Positions 34,301-62,775 of a stretch of 64,000 nt of DNA are shown here, one piece after another. Every line of letters begins with the position of its first letter. Within the stretch, counting starts at the first letter, position 1. The notes under the pieces are model-generated. The model made no database searches, was not told the origin of the DNA, and saw only the letters and a list, made by a program, of their open reading frames with translations. The translations under genes and the position numbers were made by a program. The DNA lies in the NCBI GenBank assembly GCA_002104895.1, contig MCFG01000022.1:132501-196500 (forward strand). The letters are read 5' to 3'. This DNA comes from Anaeromyces robustus. Its lineage: Eukaryota > Neocallimastigomycota > Neocallimastigomycetes > Neocallimastigales > Neocallimastigaceae.

Positions 34301-36901
34301 CAATACCCAATTTTGAAAATGTAAAAGAAGTTATTATTGAAATAATTGAATTTTTAATAAAAAATGATCCAATGAAATGTTGTAAACCATCTTATTTACC
34401 ACAAATTATGGCTGCTTATAATGCAACTCTTTCAATAACAGATAAAAAAATATTTAATATTCTTAATATCTTTGAAACTTCAGCTGGTGTTAGTGTTGCT
34501 GAAGCTTCTATTTTATGGTCTTATCCAAGTTTAGATATTAGAGAAAGAAATCAAGAAAGAAATCATTTAAATAATGGTATTTTAGTAGTAGAAATTATGA
34601 ATTTAATAGATTCTAATTGGATGGGTCATACAATACAGTGGTATGGAATGAATGATTCAACTTCAATAGAGTTATCTGAACAAAAAGACCAATTTGTAAG
34701 TAAAAGATTGACACCGTTGTATGATCAAGATTTTTTCCTTCCATTATTTGCTCAATTATTAAATATTGCTGGTACAAAATTTGATATACATCGCTTTATT
34801 GAATTAAATTGCTTAGGTTTGGTAGTAATGGCTTTATCTAGTGAAAATATTGAAAGAAGAAAAGTAGCATATTTCTTAATAGATCAATTATATGGTTTAT
34901 TAGGTTCAAGTAATTTAAGAGAAAAGAAACAATTATTATTATTATGTGATTCATTTAAAAATTCAATTATTGATCGTGATACTCCTCAACGCATTCCAAC
35001 TATAATATCATTATTTATTGCTAGATCTCTTTTAATATTTACAAAACCTGATCATTACATGTATCCTTTAGTTAATCGTTTTTTACTACAGAGACCATGG
35101 ATTGATTTAGAAGATATACCATTATTATATAATTTACTTTATTCATCATCCGATAATTATAAACAAGAAAGAATATGGATTCTTAAATTATTATCTAGTG
35201 GATTCCAAGATAAAGATGATTTTAAACCTTATAGACGTCGTCATGTTTCTAATTTATTAAATAGTCTTTTTCATTCTAATTTGTCAGATATATCAATAAG
35301 AAAATATATTATTGAGATATTTCTTAAATTAAGTTCAAATTCTTCGATAATTGTGGATTTAATTATTCAGTATGGATTGCTTTCATGGATTCAGTCATCT
35401 TTGACTGAGTTTAATGTTGATCCTAAAAATGAATTATTAATTGGTTATATTAGATTAATAAATTCTATTTGGAGAAGTTGGAAAGAAGCTGATTCTTCTT
35501 GGTATAGAGGTGAAGAAGGTATGAAAAATTGGGGAAAGGTATTTATTTCTATATTTTACCAGTTAATACAACCTATATCAAATCTTTTGAAACAATTAAA
35601 ATCAAAAGAAGATAATAAATCAAAGATTAATTATCAGTGGTGGCTTAATTATTTCTATGAAGTAATAAATTATATCCATGATGTATTAAACTTTTCGAAG
35701 GAGAAATTTAATATTTCATTTAAATTAAACTCGTATCCAATTTTGAAATTGATTATTACTTTTGATTTGTTAATTAAACAATATCATGATGCTTATTCAA
35801 TGAATAATTCTAATACAGATCATAAAATAATAAATAATATAAATAAAATAAATGAAATGGAAGAAGACAGTGCTGAAAAGTATTATGAAAAATTAACTAG
35901 AGAAACTAAAAAATTAAATAAATATTATAATATTACACTTTTACATAAAAAAATAACGAATTTAGATAATTTATATAGTTTAAAAGCAAATCAATTTAAT
36001 AACTATATTGAATTATTACAAAAATTATTACAAATAGTTATTATAGGAATAGATTGTAATGATTTAATTTATCATCAAAGATTTGATATATTTATTAATT
36101 GGATAATTCATTCTTTAATTAAATTAAATAATTATAGAGAAAGTGCATATGATAATAACAAAATGGAATTAGTTTATACTATTGATAATAATATTTCTGA
36201 TCTTTATGAATGGGCAGAAAAATCAAAAATTTTAATACAATATTTAAAACGTGAACCAGATTCTTTATCTTTAGTTATAGGAATCTTGAATAAGCAACTA
36301 TTATTTTCAAAATGTGTTTCAGATAAAAAATCAAACTTCAAAATATTTGTTAAGAAACAAAGTAGTACTCTGTGCTTATTATCAGATATATTAATTGATC
36401 ATATTCAAAATATTAATAATAAACAAGGTGTAAAAAGAAATTATAGTGGCGACAAGATTGTGAAAAACTATGATAAAAGATTTTATTTAGGTAAATTCAT
36501 TTATTTATTATAAACATATTATTTAAATGTAATTATTATTATTAATATTATTATTTAGAAATTACAAGAATTTATTATTAAATTATTTATTTATATGTAC
36601 TTTTTATAACTTTTTTTCTATTTATAATTTAGAATTTGAAACAAATAAAGATATGCATAATTTATTATATCAAATAAATAAGTTAGCCAAAGAAAATTAT
36701 TCAAATCTTTTATTTGATTATAAAGAAGAATTATTAAAACAATATAATCAAGTAAATAATTTATTAAGAAATAGTTTATTTTCTATCTTATTTTACAAAA
36801 AAAAATATAAACTTTTAATTGAGGAATTTATTAATATTGTTGATAAAAGTGATTATTTAAAACAATTTATAACAACAATTAATTCATTATTAAGTATATA
36901 A
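28326..36901 (+). CDS. URB1: URB1/Npa1-type nucleolar pre-60S assembly protein, 10 exons
   Basis: Exons: 28326-28440, 28682-28839, 28957-29064, 29170-29386, 29500-29633, 29742-29846, 29965-30281, 30532-33910, 34159-36490 and 36633-36901, giving about 2377 residues (animal URB1 about 2270). URB1/Npa1 is a giant helical-repeat scaffold of early nucleolar pre-60S particles. Recognisable family blocks are a KSPECEELFNIW segment near the start, a helical block ending in LLIAIASHSSATTKELQETF, the DVRSLYIKFIMSFIINGD segment, VPDIVHEFLLYICSNPGIGV and the SSKWLGNIILAQKI segment, followed by VLLSRGLQHSSYLIKYMCL. A second conserved block is in exon 9 (TSAGVSVAEASILWSYP). The rest is divergent alpha-helical repeat. 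Intron 3 lacks a usable GT-AG pair in frame and is instead modelled as an AT-AC intron, described separately. Confidence 0.85.
29065..29169 (+). other. Apparent AT-AC U12-type intron in URB1
   Basis: The intron begins ATATCCTTTT at 29065, the consensus donor of AT-AC minor-spliceosome introns, and ends in AC at 29168-29169. A branch-site-like TTCTTTAAC (8 of 9 matches to TTCCTTAAC) sits at 29140-29148, about 22 nt before the 3' end. Removing 29065-29169 joins ...SINRI to IMRNYLKTIYRTL in frame. No GT donor and AG acceptor in this stretch gives an open frame, because all usable donors have phase 0 or 1 while the nearby AG needs phase 2. Minor-spliceosome use is inferred from motif and frame. 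Confidence 0.7.
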
Positions 36902-38189
36902 TTTAATTAAAATTAACATTAAAACAAAATAATATATATATATAAACCAAGAACAAAACCAAAACCAAAACCAACTAACAAACTTACAAAAAAAAAAAAA
37001 AAAAAACAAAAAAACAAAAAAACAAAAAATATTTATTATTATAAAAAATATTTATCATTATAAAAAAAATAATTTATTCGAAAAATTTATATTTTATACT
37101 TTAATTTTTTTGTTTATTATTATTTCCATATTTATTAATGTTTTATATTTATTATAAATTAGATTAATTTTAAAAATATTTGAAATACTTAAAAATAAAT
37201 ATATACGTATTATATATTCATATACATAATATTCTTTTTCAATTTAAATTAATTAGTAAAATTGTCCTCTATATTTTAATGTTATAGAAATTTATTTTTT
37301 TTTAATTTTGAAAATTTGTAAATTAAAAAAGCATATATATAAACTTTCAAAATTTTAAATTTTAAAATTTTAAAATATTTAATTTAAAGAATTATTATAT
37401 GTATAAAAAATTTTTTTTTATTAAAATAAGATAAAAAAAAGTTTGGATTTTTTATATATAATTTATATAAAATTAATTTTTATTATACTTTTTTTTTTTA
37501 ACATTTATAATATATAATATTTTTTATTATTTATATTATTAGTTTTTATTTTACATATATATTTTTATTTATTTTCATTATTATTATTAGTTTTACTTTA
37601 TATTTTTCTAATTTATAAATATTTTTTTATTCTTTTGATTAATATAAAAATTTTTTTTATAGAGTTATTATAGTTTATTAACTTTAATAAAATTTAATAA
37701 AAGAATTATATTAAAATGAATAATATGTTTATAACAAAAGTTTTTTTATTGGATTTAAAATTTTAATATTTTAATCAATATATGTTATAAAATTAATATA
37801 AAAAATTATAGAAACTAATTAGGAAAAAAAAAACATTTAAAGATAATTTAAAGTTAACTGATGTCATTGAATATTATTTATTCTATATTATTTTTATTTT
37901 GATTTAATATTTTTTATTTATTTGTCATTTTTTCTAATTTTTATTATTAAATAAAAATTATACTTAGATTAAATAATACATAATTTTTTATATTACATAT
38001 TGTATAGGTAAATTTTTATTAGAATACAAACATATGTGAAAAAATGAAAGAATTAAATGACATTACTGTTAAAATAAATAAATTAAAAATAAAACATATA
38101 TTTTGAATTTTGTTTTAATACTTTATTACTTTTTTATTATCAAATATATGAACATAATACATATTAGATTTTTTAAAATTACATAATAT
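36902..38189. other. Intergenic, URB1 / first membrane-protein paralog
   Basis: 1.29 kb without a recognised gene. Just after the URB1 stop there is an A-rich stretch with several CAAAAC-like repeats (36950-37030). A 20-codon ATG frame at 38044 is too short and AT-biased to call. Confidence 0.6.
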
Positions 38190-45346
<7,157 letters not shown>

Positions 45347-45946
45347 TGAAATATGAATATATATATTTGTTAACATTTATACATATTTTTTTTTATTTTT
45401 TTTTCTTTGCTGTTTTATTTCTTTTTTTATTATTAATATAATCACAATGTATATATTAAACTGCATGTATAAAATAATAAGCAATATTTATTATATATAT
45501 ATTTTATAATATTTTTATAATATATATTAAATAAAAAAAATATTTTACATAATATATTAAATTTCAATTATGTAATACAGATAATTTATATATTTCATAT
45601 TATCTACGAATATAATAAATATTTTATTTTTGTTTTTTAATTATAATATAAAATCTGATAAAATCTGAATTAAAGTTTAGAATAAATTTTTACATTATTC
45701 AAAAATAAAATATTTTATATAATAAACTTTTTTTTTTTTGAAAAATAATAAACAAAATTAAATTATATATTAAATATATTTAATATAATTTAATTTTGTT
45801 TAAAATATTTCTGCTTTTTTTTTTTAATAAATAATTTTTTTAAAAAATATTGAATATATAAGTTGATTTTAATAAAATTTTTAAATTAAATATTATAATT
45901 TATTATTATTTATTTGCTTAATATAACATGATATATTATATTTAAA
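45347..45946. other. Intergenic spacer between the two paralogs
   Basis: 600 bp of AT-rich DNA with no coding potential. It should serve as terminator of paralog A and promoter of paralog B. Confidence 0.6.
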
Positions 45947-54698
<8,752 letters not shown>

Positions 54699-54813
54699 AT
54701 GTAATTATTTTAAAAAAAAATTATATATTTATGGTTTTGAGTTTTTAAAAGAGGTGAAAAATAGTAGGATATAAATAAATTAATAAATAAATAAATAAAT
54801 AAATAATAAATAT

Positions 54814-54849
<36 letters not shown>

Positions 54850-55958
54850 ATATTTTTTAATATAATTACTTTATTTTAAAATACTTTATTTATGATGTTG
54901 GTATATATTTATTTTATTTAAAGTTTTATTGGTTGCTTGATTATTATTGGTATTTTATTTTTATATATATATATATTTTTCAATATTTTACCTATTTTGA
55001 GATCATATTCTTTCTTATTATATCAAACTCTAATAACAACAGTAATAATTTTATAAATAATAAAAAAAAAAATAAGAATAATAATCTTTTAAATGATAGT
55101 TTTAATAGTTTAGTATGAAATTCTTTAGTTGAGGTAAATAGTTATTCAAACTTATAGGAATGGCGTAGGATATATTTTTTCCTTCTTGATGGAAAAGTTA
55201 ATGACTTGGAGAAAGTGGAATGGAACAATCTATGTGCAGTGTCACTATTATATTATATCAATTTTAATGATTAAGTATCGTCATTATATAATATGTACTC
55301 TAAACTAAATAATAAAGTCAATATTGGTAATACAGTAGGTAGGGGTTATATGCTTCTAATAATGATGATAATTTTCTTACAAATGCATTTAATATCTGAA
55401 TAATTATAATAATTAATTAAAATTACTTTGATTGATGAAATAAAAAAAACGAATTGTCTTTTATTTTCAAAACTCTACGAAATAGAGGCACGAAATGAAA
55501 CTGATTACCGAATACCCCGTATGGAGCTCACATGCACCCTTGCTCACTTTGGCGTGGATGGTTATTACCTTAACTATTATTATATAATGTATATATTTAA
55601 ATCATTTGATAGATCATATGATTAAATATTAAAGATTTACATTAATTTTATCCATATATAATTAGTATATATAAAGATTTCTAATATTCAAAAAATAATA
55701 ATAAAAAAATAAAAAATAATAATAAATAATATTTTTACAGAATATTTAAAGCGTATATAGTTTAATTATAACTAATAAATTTCTAAAATTAAATTTCAGA
55801 TTTTTATTCTTATTAATAAATTATATATAAAAGTAAATAATTGCAATTTCTCTTTATTTATTAAAATTAATTTAAAAAAGGGAGAAAAAAAAGAATTCCA
55901 TCTTATTAATAATTATGAATATATAATTTAAATTTATTTTTTTTTTTTTTTTTAATAA
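54699..55958. other. Intergenic with a GC-richer island
   Basis: 1.26 kb between paralog B and the SET/MYND gene. An AAAT array covers about 54777-54851. From about 55140 to 55625 the base composition is clearly less AT-rich than the surroundings and includes an unrecognised 65-codon frame, listed separately. Confidence 0.6.
55428..55625 (+). pseudogene. Unrecognised reading frame in a GC-rich island, possible mobile-element remnant
   Basis: A 65-codon frame includes ARNETDYRIPRMELTCTLAH and FGVDGYYLN. Bases 55488-55562 are close to half G+C, against under a fifth in the neighbourhood. There is no family match from memory and no intact gene structure. It looks like a fragment of an inserted element or transferred gene that has decayed; that is a guess. 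Confidence 0.3.
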
Positions 55959-56273
55959 ATGAATGAATTAGTAGATTTTAAAAAATGGAATATACCTTTA
56001 AAAATAGAATATGCTGAAAATAAAGGTAGATATGTCATTGCTAAACAAAATTTTCAAAAAGATTCAAGAATTGTTGTAATTAAAGGTTATTCGACTGGTA
56101 TAATTGATTCATATAAAAAGAAGGTATTAATTAAGATAATATTTTTTTTAGAAATCATATTCATATTATATTATATGATATATAAATATAAATGATTTAA
56201 TATTCTATGCTTTGTAATTAATTAATAATATAAAAGTATTTTTTTAAAACATTTTATTTCAAAATAAAATATA

Positions 56274-56315
<42 letters not shown>

Positions 56316-57472
56316 GTTGTTGTTGTTGTTGTTGTTGTTGTTAAAAATTTTTATTTTAATATTTTTTTTAAATAATATTTTATATTAAAATTTAAAACAA
56401 GATATGTTCAGTATGTTTATCAATAAATAACGAAGGTTTTTATCAAATATCGTGTAAATCATGTAATGTTGCCTATTATTGTAGTAAAGTATGTCAAATG
56501 TATGCAGAAAGGAAATTAAATCATAATATGGTGTGTCCATTATTAAGACGACTTTCCACATTTAAGTCTGATATTCATTCAAAAAGTATTATGAAACTTT
56601 TATTAAATTCTTTAGCTTTAAGGAAAAGTGAAGAAGATTTTATATTGGAAAAAAGTAAAAATGAAAATAATAATGAGTGGTTATCGTTAGTACCTCTTCC
56701 TTCAGATATTGAAGAATATGAAAAAGAAATATCAAAATTGAATGTAGAAAATGAAGTTCAAAATGATGATATTGAATTCGGAGATGATAAAAGTTTAGAA
56801 GCTGATGAAATTAATAATATAAATGATAATATTCAAGATATTTCCTTGGATAGTGATAATGATAAAGAAATAAATATAAAAAAAGAGAAAGATGAAATTG
56901 ATAAGAAACATAAAAAAAAGGAAAAAGATAAAAAAGTTAAAGACAAAGACGATAAAAAGGATAAGAAAGAAAGAAATAAAGTCAAAGAGAAAATAAAAGA
57001 AAAAGATGAAAAAAAAAGTAAATCTAGGAAAGATAAAAAAAGCAAAAAAATTAGAAAAGAAGAAGATAATGAACAAGAGGAAAAAGAAAAAGAATTAAAA
57101 GGTGAAGAGATAGATGAAAAATCAAAAAAAGAAAAACCGAAACATAAACATTCAAAGCATAATAATGAAAATATAAAAACTGAAGAAAATAATGAAGAAG
57201 AGGAAGAAAATGAATCTAATACAGATAAATATGATATTATTACAAATACCATTCCTTATGCTGGAGTTTATCAAGATATGATGAATTTACAATCACATTA
57301 TGAAGAATGGACTGATGGTATATATTAATTTTTTCTTCATTTTTATTTTTTCTTCTTTTTTATTTTTTTTTCTTTTTTATTTTATCTTTCTTTGTTTTTT
57401 TTTTTTTTTTCTTAAAAATAATAATATCATTTTATATATTATTTATGGACTAATTAAAATAATTATAATAAA

Positions 57473-57505
<33 letters not shown>

Positions 57506-58342
57506 AAATCTCTATAAATTTAAAGATATGAAAAAAGAATGGCAAAAAAATATAAACTTTTTTAAAAAATTAATTCAAGATTCAAAAGAAGTAAATGATT
57601 ATATAATTATTGCTGTAAAAGAATATGTTAATAAGAAAAGAAATATACAAGAGAGTGATAATATTTCAGATATTGATGTAAATGCAGAAATAGAGAATTA
57701 TGTGTTAAGTTTTGCATCGTTAGTAGAAAGTAATTCATTTGGAATATGGAATAATAAAGGAAAATGTATAGGGTAAAGTACTATTATAAAAGGAAAAGAA
57801 AATATATAACATGTACATTTAACCAAATATAATGATTTTTTAAAATAATGTATTTATTTTTAAATTAATTAATTAATTCATTTGAACAATTATTAAAGTT
57901 TACTTAATTTTCTTTAAATAATTATTTTAATTAATGTTTAATATAGACGTATTATATATCCATTTGCTTCTTATTTTAATGTAAATCTATTTATATATTA
58001 TAATTATTATTATATAAAATATAAATAATTGAATATATTTATTAATATTACCAATATAAATTTTAATTTATTTAGCATTCATGTAGAAATAATTGTTATC
58101 CAGTTCAGTATAAAAATCATATTTATTTTTATGCATCAAAAGATATACAAGAAGGTGAAGAAATTAATTTTTCATATATTGATACTGAAGGTGTTTCTTT
58201 AAAAGATCGACAAGTTCATTTATTAAATGATTATTATTTTAAATGTCAATGTGAACTTTGTTTGGAGGAAGAAAATGAATTAATTTCACCAATAAATACA
58301 AAAAAGAACCAAAAAAAGAAAGATAAAAAGAAAAAAAATTAA
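55959..58342 (+). CDS. SET/MYND (SMYD or SET5-like) protein methyltransferase, 5 exons
   Basis: Exons: 55959-56123, 56402-57317, 57526-57772, 57947-57980 and 58076-58342, giving about 542 residues. The SET domain is split as in SMYD/SET5 proteins: an N-terminal SET part (AENKGRYVIAKQNFQKDSRI), then a MYND zinc finger with all eight ligands (C57, C60, C73, C76, C82, C86, H96, C100), a long insert, and the SET core (RIIYPFASYFNHSCRNNC with NHSC at 454-457, FASKDIQEGEEINFSYID-like segment) and post-SET CxCx2C (C511, C513, C516). The insert (about residues 150-330) is an extreme Lys/Glu/Asp stretch. Such enzymes methylate lysines on histones or other proteins; the target here is unknown. The first intron carries an ATT array turning into GTT repeats (56276-56341). 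Confidence 0.85.
56276..56341. repeat. Compound (ATT)n(GTT)n microsatellite in SET/MYND intron 1
   Basis: A run of ATT units changes abruptly into nine GTT units, so the array has two homogeneous halves. Confidence 0.85.
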
Positions 58343-58810
58343 TATATATTTAATTTTGATTATATACTATCATTTTTAATTATTATCTTTTTTATTTATT
58401 TATTTATTTATTTATTTATTTTAAAAGCTACAAAATTTTATATATAATTAAATATATATTATATTATTTAATATTCATGTAATTATTTATTATAAATAAT
58501 GAATTTTATTTTTTTATTTTTTTTTTAATTTATTTTTAAGTAAATAATCAATATTTATTAATAAAATTACGAATTTTGTGCTATAAAAAAAAATTAATAA
58601 AATATTCCATAAAATATTCCATAGCATAAATATTCTTTTTTTCTTTGTTAAATTAATTTCGATAGTTTCTATGGTTATTTTGATTAATATATATTTAATA
58701 TTTTTATTAATCGAAATAAATAAATAAAGAAATAAATAACAAAAAAAAAAAAAAAATAATCAATATATATTTCTGTAAGAAAATGATAGTATTTTTAATC
58801 TTTTTTTTAA

Positions 58811-58843
<33 letters not shown>

Positions 58844-59464
58844 ATTCTTTATCATTTATATATGTTTTGTGATTATTTATTTTAATGTATTTAATATAAT
58901 AATACACCCTATTTTATCTGGTATAGTTTTGAAAATTTGAACAAGTTTTAATGTTTTTAATGTTTATATGTATGTTTTTTTTTTTTTTTTTTTTTTTTTT
59001 TCTATTTTCTATTTTCTATTTTTTATTTTATTTTATTTTATTATTATAATATATTAATATTGAATATTATTAATAATATATAAAGATAATATATTATAAA
59101 TATATTTTTAGTTTAATTTATTTTATATATATTTAAATTATGTATTTTTTTTTTCATTTGTAATAGAATATTTATTAAAAAAAAAAATCCATATTATTTT
59201 TTTTTTAATTATTTAATTTGTTCATTTAGAAATATTTAGAAATATATAATAATAGTATATTATAGTGTAATGCTATATATACTATTATTATATTTAATAT
59301 TTTATATTTAATATTTAATATTTAATATTATATATATACTGTACAAAAACAATAAAAGTAACTACAATTTTTATTTTTATTTTTATTTTTTTTTTATATT
59401 TTTTTTATATTTTTTTTTATAACTTTCCTGATATAATTGTCAATTAGTTTTGGTTTATATTAAG

Positions 59465-59498
<34 letters not shown>

Positions 59499-59717
59499 TT
59501 AATGGAATTTTCTCTATATTAATTATTAAAACATTTTTTTTATATTATTTATTAACATAATGTTATTAAAATATGAAACATGAATAATTAATAGAAATTA
59601 TTTAATGAATGGATAAATATAATAAAATAAATAAATAAATAATAATTAATAACTAAAAAATAAATAAATAAATAAAATATAAAAAATTTAAAAAATAAAA
59701 TAAAATAAATAAATAAA

Positions 59718-59748
<31 letters not shown>

Positions 59749-60598
59749 AAAATAAAATAAAATTAAATATAATATTATAATATAATATAATAAAAAAATT
59801 ATAAAAGTATTACTAAACTTGTAATATAAATAAATCATGTTATAATTATAGTTAAAAGTAATATAAATAAATCATGTTATAATTATAGTTAAAAGTAACC
59901 TATGATACTTTAATAATTAATTTTATATTAAGATAAATTATTTAAACCATTATAACAATGAAATTTTATTTAATTTTCAATATTTTTAATTTAAATAAAA
60001 AAAAAAACTATCAAAGATATTAAAAATGGAAAAAAAAAATAATCATATTAATTATAATAATAACTTCAGAATATAATTATTATTTAACTGTCTCCTATAA
60101 TTTTTTAATTTTTTTGGAGTTTTTATAATTTTAAATAGTTGAAATTATGCAAAAAAAAATGCTAATTTAATATAAATATCTGTATATAAAATTTAATAAA
60201 AATTATATATTAACAGTTATAATAATATTAATAATTATATTCTATTTTGCATTTACAATCAATTTTAAATAGATATAAAATAATAGATATAAACTTTTAA
60301 TAATATTTACAATACATAATAATAATAATAATAATAACAATAATAATAATAACAATAATAAAAATAATAATAATAACAAATAAATAATATAATAAAGAAC
60401 AAATAGTATAATTTTTTATAATAAGAATTCAATAAAAATCATAAATATCATGTATGTGTTATGACTTTAAAAATATAAGTATTTAATGAAATCTTTAGAA
60501 AATAAATTTAAATATAAAAAATGACCATACTTTATATATATATATTATTAATTTAAAAATAAATAAATAAAAAATAAATAAATAAAATAAGTAAAAAA

Positions 60599-60645
<47 letters not shown>

Positions 60646-61937
60646 AATAAAATTAAAATTTATATATTAATAAAATAATATAAATGAAACAATATATTTT
60701 ATATATTTATAATATATATATTTTTTATATTGTACAATATGCATAATAAATTAAATTTTATATTATAAGTTATGTAAAAAATTTTAATTATTGAATGTTA
60801 CTATTTATTTTTTTTTTCTTTTTTTTTTTTTAATAATAAAATGGATACAATTATTAATTGAAAAATTAATACAACAATTAAGTATAATTATATTTAATAA
60901 TTTAATATAATTATTAATAATTATATTCAATTATAATTACAAAATAAATAAAAATAAATAAAAATAAGTTTTCCTTTACATTAATTATTTTGTGTAACGT
61001 GAATAGTTTAATATAAATTATATATATATAAAACATGATTATATGTACATATATTTAAATACAGAATTTTTTATAGTCCCTAAATTATATATTACAAATT
61101 TATAGTATCAGCTATTTTTTTTTAATTTTTTTTAATATACTAATTATAATTTCAAATTAATATTTATTTATTTTAAATAGATGATTATATTAAATAAATA
61201 TTTAAATATTAATAGAAAATTGATTTTTTTTATTTTATTAAATATTTTATTGAGAAAAGGCTCTTTATAAATATAATTTTTCTTTGTACAAAATAAAACT
61301 TTCTTTTCTATTTTTATAATATTATTATAGTAAATAAATTATTTATATTCATTTTAATAGAAAAAATATATATTAATAAAGTATATTGAGATACAATTAA
61401 CTTTTTTAAATATTATTTATTAGTTCAATGAATAAATTATATATATTTTCAACATTTAATAATTATGTCTTTTATAATTAAGACAAATAATAATTTATTG
61501 TTATAAACTATACTAATAATAAAAATATTAATACTAATTGTATTATGTAAATTGAAGTTTATTATGAAAAGTTTAAATATATAATATTTTTAAAGGGAAA
61601 AATTGGCATTTTAATATTATCTTTTATTTTCTTCTAAGAAAATATTTTAAATTGTTTTAAATAAGGTAAACTGTGCATTATATTAATATTTATTTTATTA
61701 TTATATAATTATATGTTATTTTTTTTAATTAATTATTTAAATATTAAAAAAATATTTAAATATTTATTTATATACGGATATATTTGAATTTTTAGTATTT
61801 TTCCTGGGCTAATTAAATTTTATTTAATTAAAAAAAATTCCTTTTAATTTTAAATAATAATTTTTTTAAGCAGTCCTTATATACTAATAATATTATAAAT
61901 ATTATTAGTATAATATTTTTTTTTTCCATTTGATATT

Positions 61938-61972
<35 letters not shown>

Positions 61973-62775
61973 TATACATAATAATATATAATAAAACAAT
62001 AATATATAAAATTATTAATTATTTTGTGTTAATAAAAAAAAATTTTTTTATGAAAAGAATATTATTAATTAAAGTTTTACAAAAAAGGTAAAAATAAAAC
62101 AAAAATTTTATTTTATATTAAATTTTTTGATATTCAACCGTAAATAATGTGTTAATAATAATAATATTAATTAAATTATTCCATCTGTAATATATATTAA
62201 AATATATTATTTAATTAAATGAATATATGTACAATGTAATAATATTAATAATATTATAATAATTTTTGATATATAATTGTGTATTATTAAAAAAATATAA
62301 AAAGAAAGAATTTTTCTCAAAATATAAAAAATTCTAATCAATAATCAATAAAAAAAAAAAAAAAAAAAACTTCATAGATAAAAAAGGAAGTTTAAAATAA
62401 ATTATTATATATTATTGTATTATTATTGATATATAGACTATATTAATTAGAAAATTAGAAGATTGGATTTAATTAAATATATATATATATTTTATTTTAA
62501 TAAGGTTCATAATAATCAATGATATTTTGAATCTATATATAAAAAGTTTTTTAAAAATAAAATAATATATAATATATAATTCCAATATATAAATTAATAT
62601 TATTAATAATAAAAATAATAATTAATTAAATAAATAAAAAAAATATAAAAAATTTAATATTACTGATAACAAAAATCATAAAAAATTAAATAAATAAAAA
62701 AAAATAAATAAAAACTAATATTACTAATAACAAAATAATAATAAATTAAATAAATAAATTAAGTTAAATAAAAAA
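58343..62775. other. Gene-poor 4.4-kb intergenic region
   Basis: No convincing coding frame, tRNA or rRNA on either strand. It contains T homopolymers (58812-58839, 58977-59000, 61932-61970), AAAT arrays (about 59627-59760 and 60596-60645), a mixed AAT/AAC array (60318-60387), a 37-bp tandem duplication (59821-59894) and A runs near 62350. It should include the promoter of the secreted-protein gene at its right end, where A-rich sequence directly precedes the ATG. Confidence 0.6.
59821..59894. repeat. Exact 37-bp tandem duplication
   Basis: The 37-bp unit starting GTAATATAAATAAATCATG occurs twice head to tail with no difference. Confidence 0.88.

Noticed and set aside
38044-38106. 20-codon ATG frame upstream of paralog A
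   Set aside because: It is short and AT-biased, with no splice link to the gene. It was not called as an upstream exon or regulatory frame.
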